A stretch of 64,000 bases of DNA from the NCBI GenBank assembly GCA_964464595.1, contig CAYXGW010000005.1, forward strand, positions 1 to 64,000. The letters run 5' to 3'. The position numbers and the translations under genes were made by a program. Of this stretch, positions 61,954 through 64,000 are shown piece by piece; positions within the stretch are counted from its first letter, which is position 1, and each line of letters starts with the position of its first letter. The notes below the pieces were generated by a model. That model saw only the letters and a list, made by a program, of their open reading frames with translations, had not been told where the DNA came from and made no database searches. The DNA is from JADFJB01 sp964464595. GTDB taxonomy: Bacteria; Zhuqueibacterota; JdFR-76; DREG01.

Positions 61954-62531
61954 CGCTTCCTTTGAGCGAGAAGCAACCAATTCTCCAGTCTTGGAATGGT
62001 CATTGGAAGAAGTACCGCAAAAATGACGGCATTAGATCCGATATGAAGAAGATAAAAGTGTAATCCAAATAGGAGTCTGGAAACCAGGATGGCAACAAAT
62101 TCCTTCATCGATAATCCTGCAAATATTAGAAAACTAGCCGTTGTAAGTAAATCAAATATCAATGTTATGAGCAATCCTAAAATTCCAAATAACAATGAAG
62201 ATTTCCAGGGAAATTTATTGGATTGATCAATTTTTAAAAATCCGTAAAATCTGCGTAAATTCCCCGCAGTTAAACTCCCGATAAAAGCAGCCAAAGACAT
62301 ACCTAATATCTGTGCAATCAATAATGGTAAGGGAGCAGCTCCCATAGGATTTGAAAATGAATAAAGACCTTCTCCTAAAGCTGCAGCGGCAACACCATCT
62401 CTGGTGCCTAATAAATATCCGGCCAAAAAACAAGTAAAGGTCACCAACTCAAGATTTGGCACTGCAAGAAAAAGCAATCCCAGTGCGACTATGGTTGCGG
62501 AAAACAACGGGATTAATATTAAACGTTTCAT
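61950..62531 (-). CDS. ECF transporter S-component-like membrane protein
   Basis: A 193-aa protein with about six membrane segments and the ECF S-component pattern: conserved LAGYLLGTRDGVAAAALGEGLYSF in the first half and GLHFYLLHIGSNAVIF in the second. S-components bind vitamins such as B12, thiamin, folate or biotin and work with shared EcfA/T units, not seen here. The downstream TonB-like gene overlaps by 4 nt, and nrdJ needs B12, so cobalamin is a plausible cargo. That link is inference. Confidence 0.78.
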   Translation of the reverse strand: MKRLILIPLFSATIVALGLLFLAVPNLELVTFTCFLAGYLLGTRDGVAAAALGEGLYSFSNPMGAAPLPLLIAQILGMSLAAFIGSLTAGNLRRFYGFLKIDQSNKFPWKSSLLFGILGLLITLIFDLLTTASFLIFAGLSMKEFVAILVSRLLFGLHFYLLHIGSNAVIFAVLLPMTIPRLENWLLLAQRKR

Positions 62532-62797
62532 TGATTTAGACCATAAGGTTTTGAATAATAATCACAACTTGTTTTGAGTTTTGATTTCTTTATTATACTA
62601 TTCATTCCTAGAAATTATTTCTTCAAACTAATAATTTCCAGCAACCCTTAAATATGATTACAGGAAATAATCCACTATTGCAAAAAATATGTTGAATGAA
62701 TCCTCGTATGTTGAAATTGATCTACCATTTGGAGGCATATTTGAAAATTCCTTTAAAATTGTTGGACAAATTTTTATACTAAGCGGTTAATTTTGAC

Positions 62798-62929
62798 GCA
62801 AAATTACCAATCCTAATCATGCTACACGAGAATACAGTATCGATCCCCAAAAACCAGCATAGTCGAATTGGAATAAATAATACAACCATTTTTAGCATTT
62901 AGATGTAAAACATACATTGGTAATTTTGC
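62798..62929. repeat. 14-bp perfect inverted repeat in intergenic region
   Basis: gcaaaattaccaat at 62798-62811 and its reverse complement at 62916-62929 enclose 104 nt. The region 62532-63016 holds no gene I can support. It may be an operator, a hairpin or chance. Confidence 0.5.
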
Positions 62930-63016
62930 ATTGAAAAACTGTAGTAAATGAATCTGGTATTTCATATATTGATGATTCTAAAAATTTGAAAAAATGATTT
63001 TGATCTTAATTTATAC

Positions 63017-64000
63017 ATGAAATTGTTGATGAACATCTTTAAGCGGATAATCCTACTACCGATTTTTTATTTACTAACATTAAACACTGCGTGCACTAAT
63101 GATGAAGAGAAAACCAACGATACATCTAAATCTTATACCCAACCCTCTTACGCAATATCTAAGGTTGATTCATCTTCAGTTAATATTCATTTTGAAGATA
63201 TCACCGAAAATGCAGGTCTGAATTTTAATCACGAAACGGGGGCTTTCGGTAAAAAGTGGATGCCGGAGACAATGGGCTCCGGTGGCGGTTTCCTTGATTA
63301 CGACAATGATAATTTGCCTGATATCTTTTTAGTGAATAGTTCATTTTGGAAGAATCAAGGCGGAAATGGGTCAAAGCCAACACCACACCTATATCGCAAC
63401 CTGGGTAACGGAAAGTTTGAGGATGTTACCCTGCAAGCCGGTTTGAACTTCACTCTTTATGGCATGGGCTGTTCCTTTGCTGACTTCGATGGTGATGGCG
63501 ACACTGACATTTATTTAACGGCGGTTGGAGACAACAAACTGCTGCGAAACGATAACGGTGTTTTTATTGATATTGCCAAAAATGCTGGTGTAATTGGCAA
63601 CAGCAACATTTCCGGCGATCCCGCGGCGTGGTCAACAAGCGTAGCCTGGGTCGATGTAGATAGGGATGGTTGGCTTGATCTCTTCATTAGCAATTACGTG
63701 AGATGGTCTCCGGAAACTGACCTATTCACAACCTTAGATGGTAAAAACAAATCCTATTCAACTCCGCAACAATACCAGGGAGAAACCTGCCGGCTTTATC
63801 GTAATATTAATGGTCGTTATTTCGAAGATATAACAAGGAGTGCAGGTGTTTATAATCCGGAAGGAAAATCTCTAGGGGTGGCCATAGCGGATTTTAACGA
63901 TGACGCCTGGCCTGATATTGTTGTAGCCAATGACACACAACCCAATTTCTTATATCTGAATAATGGTAATGGTACATTCACAGACGTTGCATTGCGTGCA
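63017..64000 (+). CDS. CRTAC1/ASPIC-UnbV family FG-GAP protein, 3' end outside window
   Basis: The ATG at 63017 (or the ATG at 63029, in frame) opens a frame that runs to the window edge. An N-terminal export segment (RIILLPIFYLLTLNTAC) has an imperfect lipobox, so it may be a lipoprotein. FG-GAP/VCBS-type calcium-binding blades follow: DYDNDNLPDIF, DFDGDGDTDIY, DVDRDGWLDLF and DFNDDAWPDIV, interleaved with FEDVTLQAGLNF-type segments typical of CRTAC1 family proteins. The C-terminal ASPIC/UnbV domain would lie beyond the edge. Function is unknown; such proteins are surface or secreted. Confidence 0.9.
   Translation, partial: MKLLMNIFKRIILLPIFYLLTLNTACTNDEEKTNDTSKSYTQPSYAISKVDSSSVNIHFEDITENAGLNFNHETGAFGKKWMPETMGSGGGFLDYDNDNLPDIFLVNSSFWKNQGGNGSKPTPHLYRNLGNGKFEDVTLQAGLNFTLYGMGCSFADFDGDGDTDIYLTAVGDNKLLRNDNGVFIDIAKNAGVIGNSNISGDPAAWSTSVAWVDVDRDGWLDLFISNYVRWSPETDLFTTLDGKNKSYSTPQQYQGETCRLYRNINGRYFEDITRSAGVYNPEGKSLGVAIADFNDDAWPDIVVANDTQPNFLYLNNGNGTFTDVALRA

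Noticed and set aside
1..64000. TGA read as a sense codon across the genome (code 4 or 25), given two in-frame TGA cases
   Set aside because: Many complete genes here end in TGA at the expected length, for example the MATE-like gene (15110-15112) and the PQQ-propeller gene (25962-25964).
1..64000. CRISPR array
   Set aside because: The tandem repeats seen have no spacer pattern, and no cas genes are present.

Overview
The window looks like a chromosomal contig from an AT-rich Gram-negative bacterium of the Fibrobacterota-Chlorobiota-Bacteroidota (FCB) superphylum, most likely a Calditrichota/KSB1/Ignavibacteria-like lineage. The reasons are a type IX secretion C-terminal domain with the NYPNPFNPTT motif on a giant protease, several signal-peptide outer-membrane beta-barrels, an OmpA protein with thrombospondin type 3 repeats, a CRTAC1/FG-GAP protein, menaquinone genes, Mpl peptidoglycan recycling and a B12-dependent ribonucleotide reductase. 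Phylum placement is inference. One 100-N assembly gap lies at 2367-2466.

Layout. 1-3553: trp genes on the minus strand (trpD, a gap inside an 8-bp tandem array, trpC, trpF, partial trpB) with tRNA-Gln upstream. 4245-4742: a Spy/CpxP-like gene split by an in-frame TGA. 4859-9612: a minus-strand operon menB-menA-menE-phosphoesterase-patatin. 9948-13342: an outer-membrane protein, then an AhpD-like/aldehyde dehydrogenase pair. 13778-18030: a MATE-like transporter and a duplicated LolA-like gene, with a methyltransferase between the two copies. 18260-21551: a pentapeptide-repeat membrane protein, an MNT-HEPN protein and a TIR-transmembrane protein, which together may be a small defence island. 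22840-23690: a GIY-YIG endonuclease gene and a deleted relative set between long palindromic repeats. 24615-27717: PQQ-propeller protein, TPR protein and upp. 27775-28263: an intergenic region with DnaA-box-like sites. 28264-36274: a prenol-kinase/DUF92 fusion gene broken by TGA, followed by a roughly 6.4-kb block (lipoprotein plus 1554-aa subtilase with T9SS domain) flanked by direct repeats of the broken gene's 3' end. 36377-43645: M24 peptidase, enolase, FtsB/DivIC, DUF502, an OMP and an anti-sigma/STAS pair. 43751-47085: OmpA-TSP3 and mpl. 47227-54967: a five-gene signalling block (NtrC regulator, three histidine kinases, diguanylate cyclase). 54998-59756: gcvPB and nrdJ. 60067-62531: a TonB-receptor-like OMP and an ECF S-component. 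63017-end: a CRTAC1-family protein, cut by the window edge.

How it fits together. Most of the window is housekeeping and envelope biology. The accessory signal is in 13.3-24 kb and 28-36 kb. The same event recurs there: the 3' end of a gene is duplicated next to newly placed DNA (MATE tail at 16941, GIY-YIG tail at 22996, DUF92 tail at 36142). Two genes also carry a single in-frame TGA with the frame open afterwards. The most interesting candidates are the GIY-YIG/palindrome unit, the lipoprotein that matches the propeptide of the adjacent secreted protease, the direct-repeat-flanked protease block and the TIR/HEPN/pentapeptide cluster.
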